A stretch of 8,147 nucleotides of DNA from an uncultured Lachnobacterium sp. (lineage in GTDB: Bacteria > Bacillota > Clostridia > Lachnospirales > Lachnospiraceae), in the NCBI GenBank assembly GCA_900552085.1, contig URYB01000109.1, positions 1-8,147 of the forward strand. The letters are read 5' to 3'. Each line of letters begins with the position of its first letter. The first letter of the stretch is position 1. Shown in pieces: positions 1 through 6,117 of the stretch. The translations under genes were made by a program, and so were the position numbers. Below the pieces are notes generated by a model. The model saw only the letters and a list, made by a program, of their open reading frames with translations, was not told where the DNA came from and did not search any database.

Positions 1-710
1 GGCAGCCGAGGCAGATGGTCGTGATCAATGATCTGCTGAAAATACGGCCGGAAGGTGCACTGATTAAGAAAATTCTTGCAATCGGTATTCCGTCCGGAAT
101 TGAAAACGGAATGTTTCAGTTTGGAAAACTTGCCATTCAGTCGAGTGTGTCAACACTTGGAACCGTGGCGATTGCGGCACAGGCGATGGCAAGTACACTT
201 GAAAATATGAATGGAATTGCAGCAATTGGAATCGGCATTGGCATGATGACCATTGTCGGTCAGTGCCTTGGAGCCGGTAAGAAAGAAGAGGCTAAGTATT
301 ATATTGTAAAACTTAGTGTTATCGCTGAATTTGTAATTATTGCAAGTTGTCTGCTTGTTCTTGCACTGACGAAACCGGTGCTGTTTTTTGGAAAAATGTC
401 AGCAGCGGGTACGCAGATGTGCTGGGAGATGATGTGTGCCATCACGATTGTAAAGCCTCTGGTATGGGTATTTGCATTCGTTCCTCCATATGGTATGCGC
501 GCGGCGGGGGATGTCAAATATTCCATGATTCTTTCCATGATCGTAATGTGGGGATGCCGTGTGGCACTTGCGACATTTTTGATTCGTGGATGTGGAATGG
601 GACCGATGGCTGTCTGGATTGGAATGTTTGCCGACTGGACCATACGGGGACTGTTGTACTCCCGGCGTTATTTGTCCGGCAAATGGATGCAGCATAAGGT
701 GATTGATTAA
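1..710 (+). CDS. MATE-family multidrug efflux transporter, C-terminal part (5' end cut by window edge)
   Basis: This is the C-terminal half of a multi-pass membrane protein; the reading frame (first full codon at base 3) is open to the left edge, so the methionine at base 15 is internal. About 235 residues are visible, against roughly 450 for a complete MATE protein, so about half is missing. The visible part matches the second MatE domain: an IGIPSGIENGMFQ segment at its start, a glycine-rich helix followed by GQCLGAGKKEEA, several hydrophobic helices, the late PPYGMRAAGDVKYSM segment, and a short basic tail after the last helix. MATE proteins sit in the cytoplasmic membrane and export cationic drugs and metabolites using a Na+ or H+ gradient; the substrate cannot be told from this fragment. 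It ends at a strong terminator shared with the convergent operon. The family call is firm, specificity is not. Confidence 0.92.
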   Translation, partial: QPRQMVVINDLLKIRPEGALIKKILAIGIPSGIENGMFQFGKLAIQSSVSTLGTVAIAAQAMASTLENMNGIAAIGIGIGMMTIVGQCLGAGKKEEAKYYIVKLSVIAEFVIIASCLLVLALTKPVLFFGKMSAAGTQMCWEMMCAITIVKPLVWVFAFVPPYGMRAAGDVKYSMILSMIVMWGCRVALATFLIRGCGMGPMAVWIGMFADWTIRGLLYSRRYLSGKWMQHKVID

Positions 711-715
711 AGATT

Positions 716-765
716 AAAAAATGTCATAAGGAGTCCTTTTGGGAGAGCTCCTTATGACATTTTTT
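716..765. terminator. Bidirectional Rho-independent terminator
   Basis: Bases 716-733 and 748-765 form a perfect 18-bp inverted repeat around a 14-base loop. The outer part of the stem is an A run on the left and a T run on the right, so a U tract follows the hairpin whichever strand is transcribed. It lies 6 bases after the MATE stop codon and about 35 bases after the stop of the convergent L,D-transpeptidase gene, exactly where both transcripts must end. Confidence 0.93.
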
Positions 766-800
766 CTGTATTAGGAAATTCCAGTGAAATTTCCTATACT

Positions 801-2288
801 TTATTCTTTGTCAGGATCTTTGTAGGAGTAGGCATTAGAAATTTTTGCGTTTTCTGCAGTGAGTGTTACCTTTTCACGGTAGAAAGCAATGACCGGGGTG
901 CCGACTTCTACTTTATCATAAAGTTTTTTGGCGATTTTTTCCGGAAGATTGATACAACCGTGAGAACCGCTTGTTTTGTAGATTTCTCCGCCAAACGTGC
1001 TGCGCCAGCTTGCATCATGCAGTCCGACATTGTATGCAAATGGCATGAAATACTTTACATTGGAAGCGTAGTTTTCACCGACAAGTGTCGCGTCTTTCTG
1101 ACGGTAGACGATTTTAAATACACCGTCCGGCGAGCCATTGTTACGATTGAGATTACCGGATACAAAATCGGATTCTAAGACAAGTTTTCCTTTTTTGTAG
1201 AACCACATATGCTGATTCGTATAATCCAGTTCGATATAGGTGTCTCCGATATCGTCCGTTCCGCTTTGGATGGCAGTCTGCTCATAAATCGGTTCCCGTT
1301 CGACCGGTTTTCCATTTTTGAGATCTTTTAGAATTTCTTCTTTTTCTTTGGCTTTGTTTATGACCCATCCATAATCCCCGCCGCCGATTTTTACAGTATC
1401 TCCTTTGGAGGTTTTGAAATCACGTACATCACCATATGTATTGTAGGTGCTGGCAAGATGCTGCACAAAAGCAGTAACTTTGTCTTCGTTGATGGAAACC
1501 TTGCCGTCTTTGCTGATATTTAACATCTGCAAAATTCTGGAAGAATCAAGGTTTTCATCTGCACCATCGATCGTATAGTGAATGGTGGCTGCGGTGTAAA
1601 CATCAATCTGGGATTTGAGATCCGTGATCGTTTTGTCGTTTGCTGTGATCTCCGGTTTTTGATAGCAATTGTCGGAGAGTGTCAGTTTTGTTTTCTGTTC
1701 GTTAATCGCTGTCGTGATTTCTTCTGTCACATTTTCTTTGATCGGAGAATTTCCCTCTACCTCATCTACCACTTTGTAATCATCTTCGGTAATGTCGATG
1801 TAAGCATTCTGTGGTTCCTCGATGTAATCTTCCTGAAAAATCTCCAGAGCATCGATCAGTTCCTGAAGTTTGCTGGTATCATAGGTAAAGGAACGGTCAA
1901 GCTCATATGTATGTTTCCGGAAAATTTCTACAGGCCACAGAAAGTTGTTCTGGCGGGAGAGGATAGAGGCCTCCTCGCCGGTAGCATCGTAGGCATAGGA
2001 AAAATCCATACCTGCCAGATGAAATTTGGTGCCTTTGCGATCATAAAGCGTCAGAAGATAATCAGACGCATTATCCACATTTTTGGATTCCACATAGTCT
2101 GCAGTTTGATTTCCGCATGGAATGTCACCAATCGTCGTATGTGGAAAATAATGGTTGTTGTAATAAATGCCAAAGCCGACATATACGCCAATCAGCGCAA
2201 TACCGGCTCCGGTGAGTGACGCAAGGACAATTTTGCGCGCCTTGCGTTTCTTTTTTCTTTTGGATAATTCGGTTGGTTTTGTTGCCAT
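801..2288 (-). CDS. Membrane-anchored L,D-transpeptidase with PG_binding_4 and YkuD domains
   Basis: The 495-residue protein starts with a very basic cytoplasmic stretch (RKKKRKARK, residues 11-19), then one transmembrane anchor (about 20-43), placing the rest outside the cell. Residues of about 55-325 resemble PG_binding_4 repeats, including the late GGGDYGWVINKAKE segment typical of the second repeat. Residues of about 348-470 are the YkuD catalytic domain: H424-D425 followed by GSHGCINLP (441-449), giving the conserved His, Ser-His-Gly and nucleophilic Cys445. Such enzymes cleave the stem tetrapeptide between residues 3 and 4 and make 3-3 peptidoglycan cross-links, which resist most penicillins. 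The start is set by AAGGAG 6 bases upstream. The gene is second in an operon, 3 bases after the phosphofructokinase stop. All motif residues look intact. A short tail of about 25 polar residues follows the catalytic domain. Confidence 0.95.
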   Translation of the reverse strand: MATKPTELSKRKKKRKARKIVLASLTGAGIALIGVYVGFGIYYNNHYFPHTTIGDIPCGNQTADYVESKNVDNASDYLLTLYDRKGTKFHLAGMDFSYAYDATGEEASILSRQNNFLWPVEIFRKHTYELDRSFTYDTSKLQELIDALEIFQEDYIEEPQNAYIDITEDDYKVVDEVEGNSPIKENVTEEITTAINEQKTKLTLSDNCYQKPEITANDKTITDLKSQIDVYTAATIHYTIDGADENLDSSRILQMLNISKDGKVSINEDKVTAFVQHLASTYNTYGDVRDFKTSKGDTVKIGGGDYGWVINKAKEKEEILKDLKNGKPVEREPIYEQTAIQSGTDDIGDTYIELDYTNQHMWFYKKGKLVLESDFVSGNLNRNNGSPDGVFKIVYRQKDATLVGENYASNVKYFMPFAYNVGLHDASWRSTFGGEIYKTSGSHGCINLPEKIAKKLYDKVEVGTPVIAFYREKVTLTAENAKISNAYSYKDPDKE

Positions 2289-2291
2289 AGA

Positions 2292-3536
2292 TTACTCCTT
2301 TATCTTAGACTTTAAATGTGAAACCGGCATATAGACCGGTACGCCATCTTTGTATTCATTGGTAACTTCTCCCTGAATGAGAGGGAGCAGGTATTCCTGT
2401 AACTGTGGCATGATATCATTTCCGGCCTCGTTGATCCATTCGCGCGGAATGGATTTGGCTTCATTTGCAATGCCACGGATTGGTGCGTGACCATAAATGA
2501 CGGTGTATGGTGTGTTGGAAGTACGGGTCAGGGTGACCATCGTAGCAGTCTCACCTTCCTCAGCGAGAGATACCGCTTTCTCGCCCAATGCGAAAGCTTC
2601 ATCCAGATCGGTTTTGGAAGCCATATGTGCAGCACAGCGCTGGAGAACATTGACCTCTACGGAACGGACTTTTACACCGATATTTTCTTTTACTAAAAAC
2701 TCGAGCGCTTTGCCGGCTCCGGAAAGCTGCTGATGGCCGAACTGATCTGCTACAGCTTTGGAAGCGGTAATGTAATCGCCGTTTTCATCACGGATACCTT
2801 CTGAGACAGCAACGATTACATTATTTAAAGTCTTTAATTTTTCACGGATGTCATTTAAGAAATTCTCTTTGTTGAATGCAACTTCCGGAAGATAGATAAA
2901 ATGCGGAGCAGTGTTGTATTCATTTCGTGCAAGTGCACTCGCTGCAGTAAGCCATCCGGCATCGCGTCCCATGATCTCGACAATTGTTACACTTTTTACA
3001 GCGTAGATAAATGTATCATGTGCGACTTCAAGCATGGTAGATGCAATATATTTTGCAGCGGAACCAAAGCCCGGGGTATGATCGATCATGCAAAGATCGT
3101 TGTCAATTGTTTTTGGAATACCGATAATACGAATGTCACTATTGATTTTTGTTGCATAATCCGATAACTTAAGTACGGTGTCCATGGAATCATTGCCACC
3201 GATATAGAAAAATGCTTTAATATTAAGTTTGGCAAACTGATTAAAAATAAATACATAAGGGGAATCGTCATCCTTATAGTTCGGCAGCTTATGACGGCAG
3301 GAGCCAAGATACATGGCAGGTGTCCGCATAAGTCGGGCTAGTTTTTCCTCATTTTCAACAGATTCCGAAAGATTAAGATAGTTTTCGTTCAGGATGCCGA
3401 GGATTCCGTTGATCGCTCCGTAGCAGATGTCATATTTTCCGGATTTGGTAACACCGGAGATGACTCCTGCGAGACTGGCATTGATCGCTGAGGTTGGTCC
3501 GCCGGACTGGGCGACCATACAGTTTGACTGATTCAT
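2292..3536 (-). CDS. pfp: 6-phosphofructokinase, probably pyrophosphate-dependent type
   Basis: Phosphorylates fructose 6-phosphate to fructose 1,6-bisphosphate in cytoplasmic glycolysis; with pyrophosphate as donor the step is reversible. The 414 residues are colinear with the PfkA family: QSGGPTSAIN (10-19) near the start, GGNDS (113-117) at the phosphoryl-donor site, PKTIDND (141-147) with catalytic Asp145, TPGFGSAAKY (154-163), and MGRDAGW (189-195) in the sugar phosphate site. Relative to E. coli ATP-PfkA, the Gly104 and Gly124 equivalents are Asp116 and Lys142, the pair associated with pyrophosphate use. The usual first Asp of the GGD motif is Asn115. The reading frame is open farther upstream to 3635, but I choose 3536 because AAGGAG lies 7 bases before it, the family's N-terminal glycine loop follows at once, and the longer form would run through the promoter. 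It leads an operon with the L,D-transpeptidase. Confidence 0.9.
   Translation of the reverse strand: MNQSNCMVAQSGGPTSAINASLAGVISGVTKSGKYDICYGAINGILGILNENYLNLSESVENEEKLARLMRTPAMYLGSCRHKLPNYKDDDSPYVFIFNQFAKLNIKAFFYIGGNDSMDTVLKLSDYATKINSDIRIIGIPKTIDNDLCMIDHTPGFGSAAKYIASTMLEVAHDTFIYAVKSVTIVEIMGRDAGWLTAASALARNEYNTAPHFIYLPEVAFNKENFLNDIREKLKTLNNVIVAVSEGIRDENGDYITASKAVADQFGHQQLSGAGKALEFLVKENIGVKVRSVEVNVLQRCAAHMASKTDLDEAFALGEKAVSLAEEGETATMVTLTRTSNTPYTVIYGHAPIRGIANEAKSIPREWINEAGNDIMPQLQEYLLPLIQGEVTNEYKDGVPVYMPVSHLKSKIKE
2295..2300 (-). promoter_or_regulatory. Ribosome binding site of the L,D-transpeptidase gene, inside the upstream gene
   Basis: The minus strand reads AAGGAG here, 6 bases before the ATG at 2288-2286. 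The site lies within the last codons of the phosphofructokinase gene, whose stop codon is at 2294-2292. A ribosome ending phosphofructokinase therefore stops on top of the next start, the classic layout for translational coupling. Confidence 0.85.
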
Positions 3537-3543
3537 AGTTATA

Positions 3544-3549
3544 CTCCTT
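3544..3549 (-). promoter_or_regulatory. Ribosome binding site deciding the phosphofructokinase start
   Basis: AAGGAG on the minus strand, 7 bases before the ATG at 3536-3534. No comparable site precedes the upstream in-frame methionines, which supports a 414-residue protein. Confidence 0.88.
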
Positions 3550-3554
3550 ATTCT

Positions 3555-3569
3555 ATGGTATGCAACCAT
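3555..3569. repeat. Short inverted repeat in the phosphofructokinase leader (possible operator)
   Basis: ATGGT and ACCAT flank a 5-base centre (ATGCA). The repeat lies about 10 bases downstream of the likely transcription start of the minus-strand operon, between promoter and ribosome binding site, where a repressor or small RNA hairpin could act. A 7-base direct repeat, CCATTGT, occurs at 3566-3572 and 3584-3590, the second copy overlapping the -10 element. These are short enough to be chance. Confidence 0.25.
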
Positions 3570-3585
3570 TGTTTTTGATACCCCC

Positions 3586-3614
3586 ATTGTAGAGGTTTTG
3601 GAAAGGAATCGCAA
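3586..3614 (-). promoter_or_regulatory. Sigma-A type promoter for the phosphofructokinase/L,D-transpeptidase operon
   Basis: On the minus strand, a -35 box TTGCGA (3614-3609) and a -10 box TACAAT (3591-3586) are separated by exactly 17 bases. Transcription would start near 3579, giving a leader of about 43 bases. The -35 box overlaps the ribosome binding site of the divergent radical SAM gene. I found no equally good promoter for that divergent gene within the 87-base gap. Confidence 0.75.
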
Positions 3615-3623
3615 GAGGTACAT

Positions 3624-4598
3624 ATGAAAAATCAAAATTTATACAATAAATGCACATTATGCCCGAGAAACTGCGGGGCAGACAGAAATCAGAATCAGAC
3701 CGGCGTGTGCGGCGTTACCAGCCAGCTGCGGGTGGCAAGGGCGGCACTGCATCATTGGGAAGAACCGTGCATCAGTGGGGTGAATGGTTCCGGTGCGGTC
3801 TTTTTCAGTGGATGCGCGTTGCATTGCGTGTTCTGTCAGAATGAACCGATTGCGCAGGGCATTGCAGGAATCGACATATCTCCCCGGAGACTGGCAGAGA
3901 TTTTTCTCGAACTACAGGAGCAGAAAGCAAACAATATCAATCTTGTAACGCCGGGACAATACGTTCCACATATTATAGAAGCAGTAGAGTCTGCGCGGAT
4001 GCAGGGACTTCGGATTCCGATTGTATATAATACGGGAAGTTATGAAAAAGTGGAAACATTAAAGATGCTCGAGGGGATTGTGGATATTTACCTTCCGGAT
4101 TTTAAATATATGTCTCCGCAGCTTGCAAAAGCATATTCCAAAGCTGAGGATTATCCTAAAATTGCCAAAGCTGCCATTGCCGAGATGGTAAGGCAGCAGC
4201 CAAATCCAGTTTTTCAGTGGGAAGATCCGGCGAGGAAAGAAAAAGCGCCTGTGGAAGCTATTGAAGGTGCCATCATGGCCAAAGGAGTGATCGTAAGACA
4301 ACTTTTGCTGCCTGGCAGTTTGGCAGATGCGAAAAAGATTATTTCCTATTTGAATGAAACCTACGGAAAACAGATATACTTAAGTATGATGAGTCAGTAC
4401 ACTCCATTAAATGAAATTCCGGATTTTCCGAAGCTGAATTGCAGGGTTTCGAAGCATTCTTACAAAAAATACATAGACTATGCGCGGGATATTGGTGTGG
4501 AGAATGCTTTTATGCAGGAAACCGATGTCGCAGAAGAAAGTTTTATCCCGGATTTTGGAAGTGGGGAGGGGGTTCTTGCGCCTGCAAAAAAAGAGTAG
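3624..4598 (+). CDS. Radical SAM protein of the COG1313 (PflX / PflA-like) type, substrate unknown
   Basis: The 324 residues contain the radical SAM signature C64-x3-C68-x2-C71 within FFSGCALHCVFCQN, which binds the [4Fe-4S] cluster that cleaves S-adenosylmethionine to the 5'-deoxyadenosyl radical. An N-terminal cysteine set, CTLCPRNC (10-17) plus Cys29 in GVCG, is typical of the COG1313 branch and may bind a second metal or cluster. Further family segments are NLVTPGQYVPHI, VYNTGSYE, DIYLPDFKY, RQLLLPG and the C-terminal MSQYTP. Such proteins are often labelled pyruvate formate-lyase activating enzyme, but no glycyl radical enzyme is adjacent, and the function of this branch is unknown to me. 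AAGAGG lies 5 bases before the chosen ATG. It is divergent from the phosphofructokinase gene. There is no clear terminator after it, so it may be co-transcribed with the next small gene. Confidence 0.92.
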   Translation: MKNQNLYNKCTLCPRNCGADRNQNQTGVCGVTSQLRVARAALHHWEEPCISGVNGSGAVFFSGCALHCVFCQNEPIAQGIAGIDISPRRLAEIFLELQEQKANNINLVTPGQYVPHIIEAVESARMQGLRIPIVYNTGSYEKVETLKMLEGIVDIYLPDFKYMSPQLAKAYSKAEDYPKIAKAAIAEMVRQQPNPVFQWEDPARKEKAPVEAIEGAIMAKGVIVRQLLLPGSLADAKKIISYLNETYGKQIYLSMMSQYTPLNEIPDFPKLNCRVSKHSYKKYIDYARDIGVENAFMQETDVAEESFIPDFGSGEGVLAPAKKE

Positions 4599-4637
4599 AA
4601 AATGGAAAAATATGTGGTTTTTTATGTCGAAATGTAG

Positions 4638-4647
4638 TACTATAGTA
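4638..4647. repeat. 10-bp perfect palindrome upstream of the small orphan gene
   Basis: TACTATAGTA is its own reverse complement. It contains a -10-like TATAGT (4641-4646), but no good -35 box stands 16-18 bases upstream (that position is a run of T). It may be part of a weak or regulated promoter for the small gene, or chance. Confidence 0.25.
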
Positions 4648-4666
4648 TCATAAATAAAAGGGGGTA

Positions 4667-4954
4667 ATGATATTGGAAAAGGCAGGAGGACAGATTTTAA
4701 TCGAGTGTCCAAATACAATATTTCATCTGTACATCAAAAGTGAACAGGATCTGTCGAAGATAGAGACTTTTATGAACAATATCCGTACCATCGAGCGGCT
4801 GGGACTTAACGATATCTATACCTGGTGCAATCGACAGGGGATTTTATATGATACTGCATTTAATTATCACAAAGAGACCTCTTTTTGGAAAAATATAAAG
4901 GCATATGTCAGATATTCCCGACAGAAGATGAAATATCAGAGCTGTTGCTCATAA
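4667..4954 (+). CDS. Small protein of unknown function (95 aa)
   Basis: I do not recognise this protein. It is probably a real gene: an AAAGGGGG ribosome binding site precedes it, a strong terminator begins 15 bases after its stop, and no other frame offers a better gene there. The ATG at 4667 is only 2 bases from the GGGGG run, so the in-frame TTG at 4673 (8 bases away, giving 93 residues starting MEKAGG) may be the true start. The product has no signal peptide or membrane helix and is likely cytoplasmic. It begins with a short hydrophobic strand-like part (GGQILIECPNTIFHLYI), followed by a helical, acidic-to-basic middle (EQDLSKIETFMNNIRTIERL), a WCNRQG segment, and a basic tail ending in Cys-Cys-Ser. 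There are four cysteines in total. A small mixed alpha/beta domain is plausible; no function is proposed. Confidence 0.72.
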   Translation: MILEKAGGQILIECPNTIFHLYIKSEQDLSKIETFMNNIRTIERLGLNDIYTWCNRQGILYDTAFNYHKETSFWKNIKAYVRYSRQKMKYQSCCS

Positions 4955-4969
4955 AGAACATGAAAATGG

Positions 4970-4999
4970 ACCGGCGTACATGATTGTACGTCGGTTTTT
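4970..4999 (+). terminator. Rho-independent terminator after the small orphan gene
   Basis: An 11-bp stem (4970-4980 with 4985-4995, one G-U pair) closes a TGAT loop and runs into a T5 tract (4995-4999). It separates the radical SAM/orphan region from the S66 peptidase promoter that begins 18 bases later. Confidence 0.93.
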
Positions 5000-5016
5000 A
5001 ACTGTATAGGGATGCC

Positions 5017-5045
5017 TTGCATTCATAAAACTTCTGCATTATACT
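5017..5045 (+). promoter_or_regulatory. Sigma-A type promoter for the S66 peptidase/DUF1002 operon
   Basis: A -35 box TTGCAT (5017-5022) and a -10 box TATACT (5040-5045) are 17 bases apart. Transcription would start near 5052, leaving a leader of about 20 bases that holds the AAAAGGAGG ribosome binding site (5057-5065), 6 bases before the ATG. The short leader leaves no room for a riboswitch. Confidence 0.8.
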
Positions 5046-5071
5046 GAGAGAATGAAAAAAGGAGGTCTGGT

Positions 5072-6094
5072 ATGAGATATCCGGAATTTTTAAAGGACAA
5101 TGGGACAATCGGTTTTGTAGCACCTTCATTTGGATGTGCGACGGAGCCTTACTATACTGCATTTCAGAATGCATTAAAGAATTTTCATACGATGGGATTT
5201 CAAACAGAGATCGGGCCCAACTGCCTGGTGGAGAAAGGCGTGGGAATCAGCAATAAGCCGGAACTTTGCGGGGCAGAGTTAAATGAGGCATATATGGATG
5301 ATGTAACTGATATTCTTATTTCTTGCGGGGGAGGAGAATTGATGTGTGAAGTCGTTCCGTATATCGATTTCGCAAAAATAAAAGCGGCAAAACCAAAATG
5401 GTATATGGGATTTTCCGATAACACAAATTTTACATTTTTGTCTGCAACCTTGTGTGATACGGCAGCAATCTATGGACCATGTGTTTCGGCATTTGGTATG
5501 GAACCATGGCATCCGTCCGTAAAGGATGCATTTGATCTGCTACGGGGAAAAATCAACCGTGTGCATAATTATGATAAATGGGAGCGGGAAAGTTTAAAAG
5601 ATGAGGAACATCCGCTTGTACCGTATAATGTAACAGAACAGACAGTGATCCGGCGTTTCCCGGATCAGGAAGTTACGATAGAAGGCAGGCTGATCGGAGG
5701 CTGCATGGATTGTCTGGTAAATCTGCTGGGCACGCGCTTTGACCGCGTGACAGATTTCAATACGCGTTATGCAGAGGATGGATTTATCTGGTTCTTAGAG
5801 TCCTGCGATTTGAATATTATGTCAATCCGGCGTGCAATCTGGCAGATGAAAAATGCCGGATGGTTTTCACATGTAAAAGGCTTTCTGATTGGAAGACCGC
5901 TTTGCTTTGGGGAAGAAATGTTTGGAATCGATCATTATGAAGCAGTTCTGGCACTTCTTGCAGAGTACGATGTGCCGGTGATCATGGATCTTGATATCGG
6001 ACATTTGTCACCGATGATGCCAGTAATCTGTGGTGCAAAAGCAAAGGTACACAGCAAAGAGAATACATTTGAGATGGAGTATATTCTGGAATAG
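5072..6094 (+). CDS. S66-family serine peptidase (LD-carboxypeptidase / MccF-like)
   Basis: The 340 residues show the S66 layout: an N-terminal GTIGFVAPSFG strand-loop (11-21), an ILISCGGGE segment (81-89), the nucleophile elbow GFSDNT with Ser115, then FLESCD with Glu243 and DIGHLSPMMPV with His311, giving an intact Ser-Glu-His triad. S66 enzymes are cytoplasmic; LdcA types remove the terminal D-Ala from recycled murein tetrapeptides, and MccF types cleave microcin C-like aminoacyl-nucleotide peptides for self-immunity. At 340 residues, with a long insert between about 150 and 205 containing a DKW segment, it looks closer to the MccF branch than to the roughly 300-residue LdcA. The substrate is therefore uncertain. 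No signal peptide is present. It has its own promoter and is followed after 23 bases by the DUF1002 gene, so the two are probably co-transcribed. Confidence 0.92.
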   Translation: MRYPEFLKDNGTIGFVAPSFGCATEPYYTAFQNALKNFHTMGFQTEIGPNCLVEKGVGISNKPELCGAELNEAYMDDVTDILISCGGGELMCEVVPYIDFAKIKAAKPKWYMGFSDNTNFTFLSATLCDTAAIYGPCVSAFGMEPWHPSVKDAFDLLRGKINRVHNYDKWERESLKDEEHPLVPYNVTEQTVIRRFPDQEVTIEGRLIGGCMDCLVNLLGTRFDRVTDFNTRYAEDGFIWFLESCDLNIMSIRRAIWQMKNAGWFSHVKGFLIGRPLCFGEEMFGIDHYEAVLALLAEYDVPVIMDLDIGHLSPMMPVICGAKAKVHSKENTFEMEYILE

Positions 6095-6117
6095 AGTAAG
6101 GAAAAGGAGAGAAAGCA

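Noticed and set aside
347..697. A 116-residue plus-strand frame overlapping the MATE gene
   Set aside because: It is an out-of-frame reading of a clear MATE domain with no ribosome binding site.
1578..2219. A 213-residue open frame on the plus strand
   Set aside because: It lies antisense within the L,D-transpeptidase gene, is rich in Cys, Phe and Ile in no domain-like order, and has no ribosome binding site. It is a shadow.
3537..3635. A longer phosphofructokinase start at 3635 (33 extra residues)
   Set aside because: It would overlap the radical SAM start and run through the 3586-3614 promoter, has no matching ribosome binding site, and the family N-terminus begins just after the methionine at 3536.
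3624..4598. Naming the radical SAM gene pflA
   Set aside because: The N-terminal cysteine set and C-terminal MSQYTP place it in the COG1313 branch, and no pyruvate formate-lyase or other glycyl radical enzyme is nearby.
4599..4630. Possible terminator after the radical SAM gene (A run and T run)
   Set aside because: Pairing is limited to A-T bases around a small centre with no GC stem, so it should not stop transcription efficiently.
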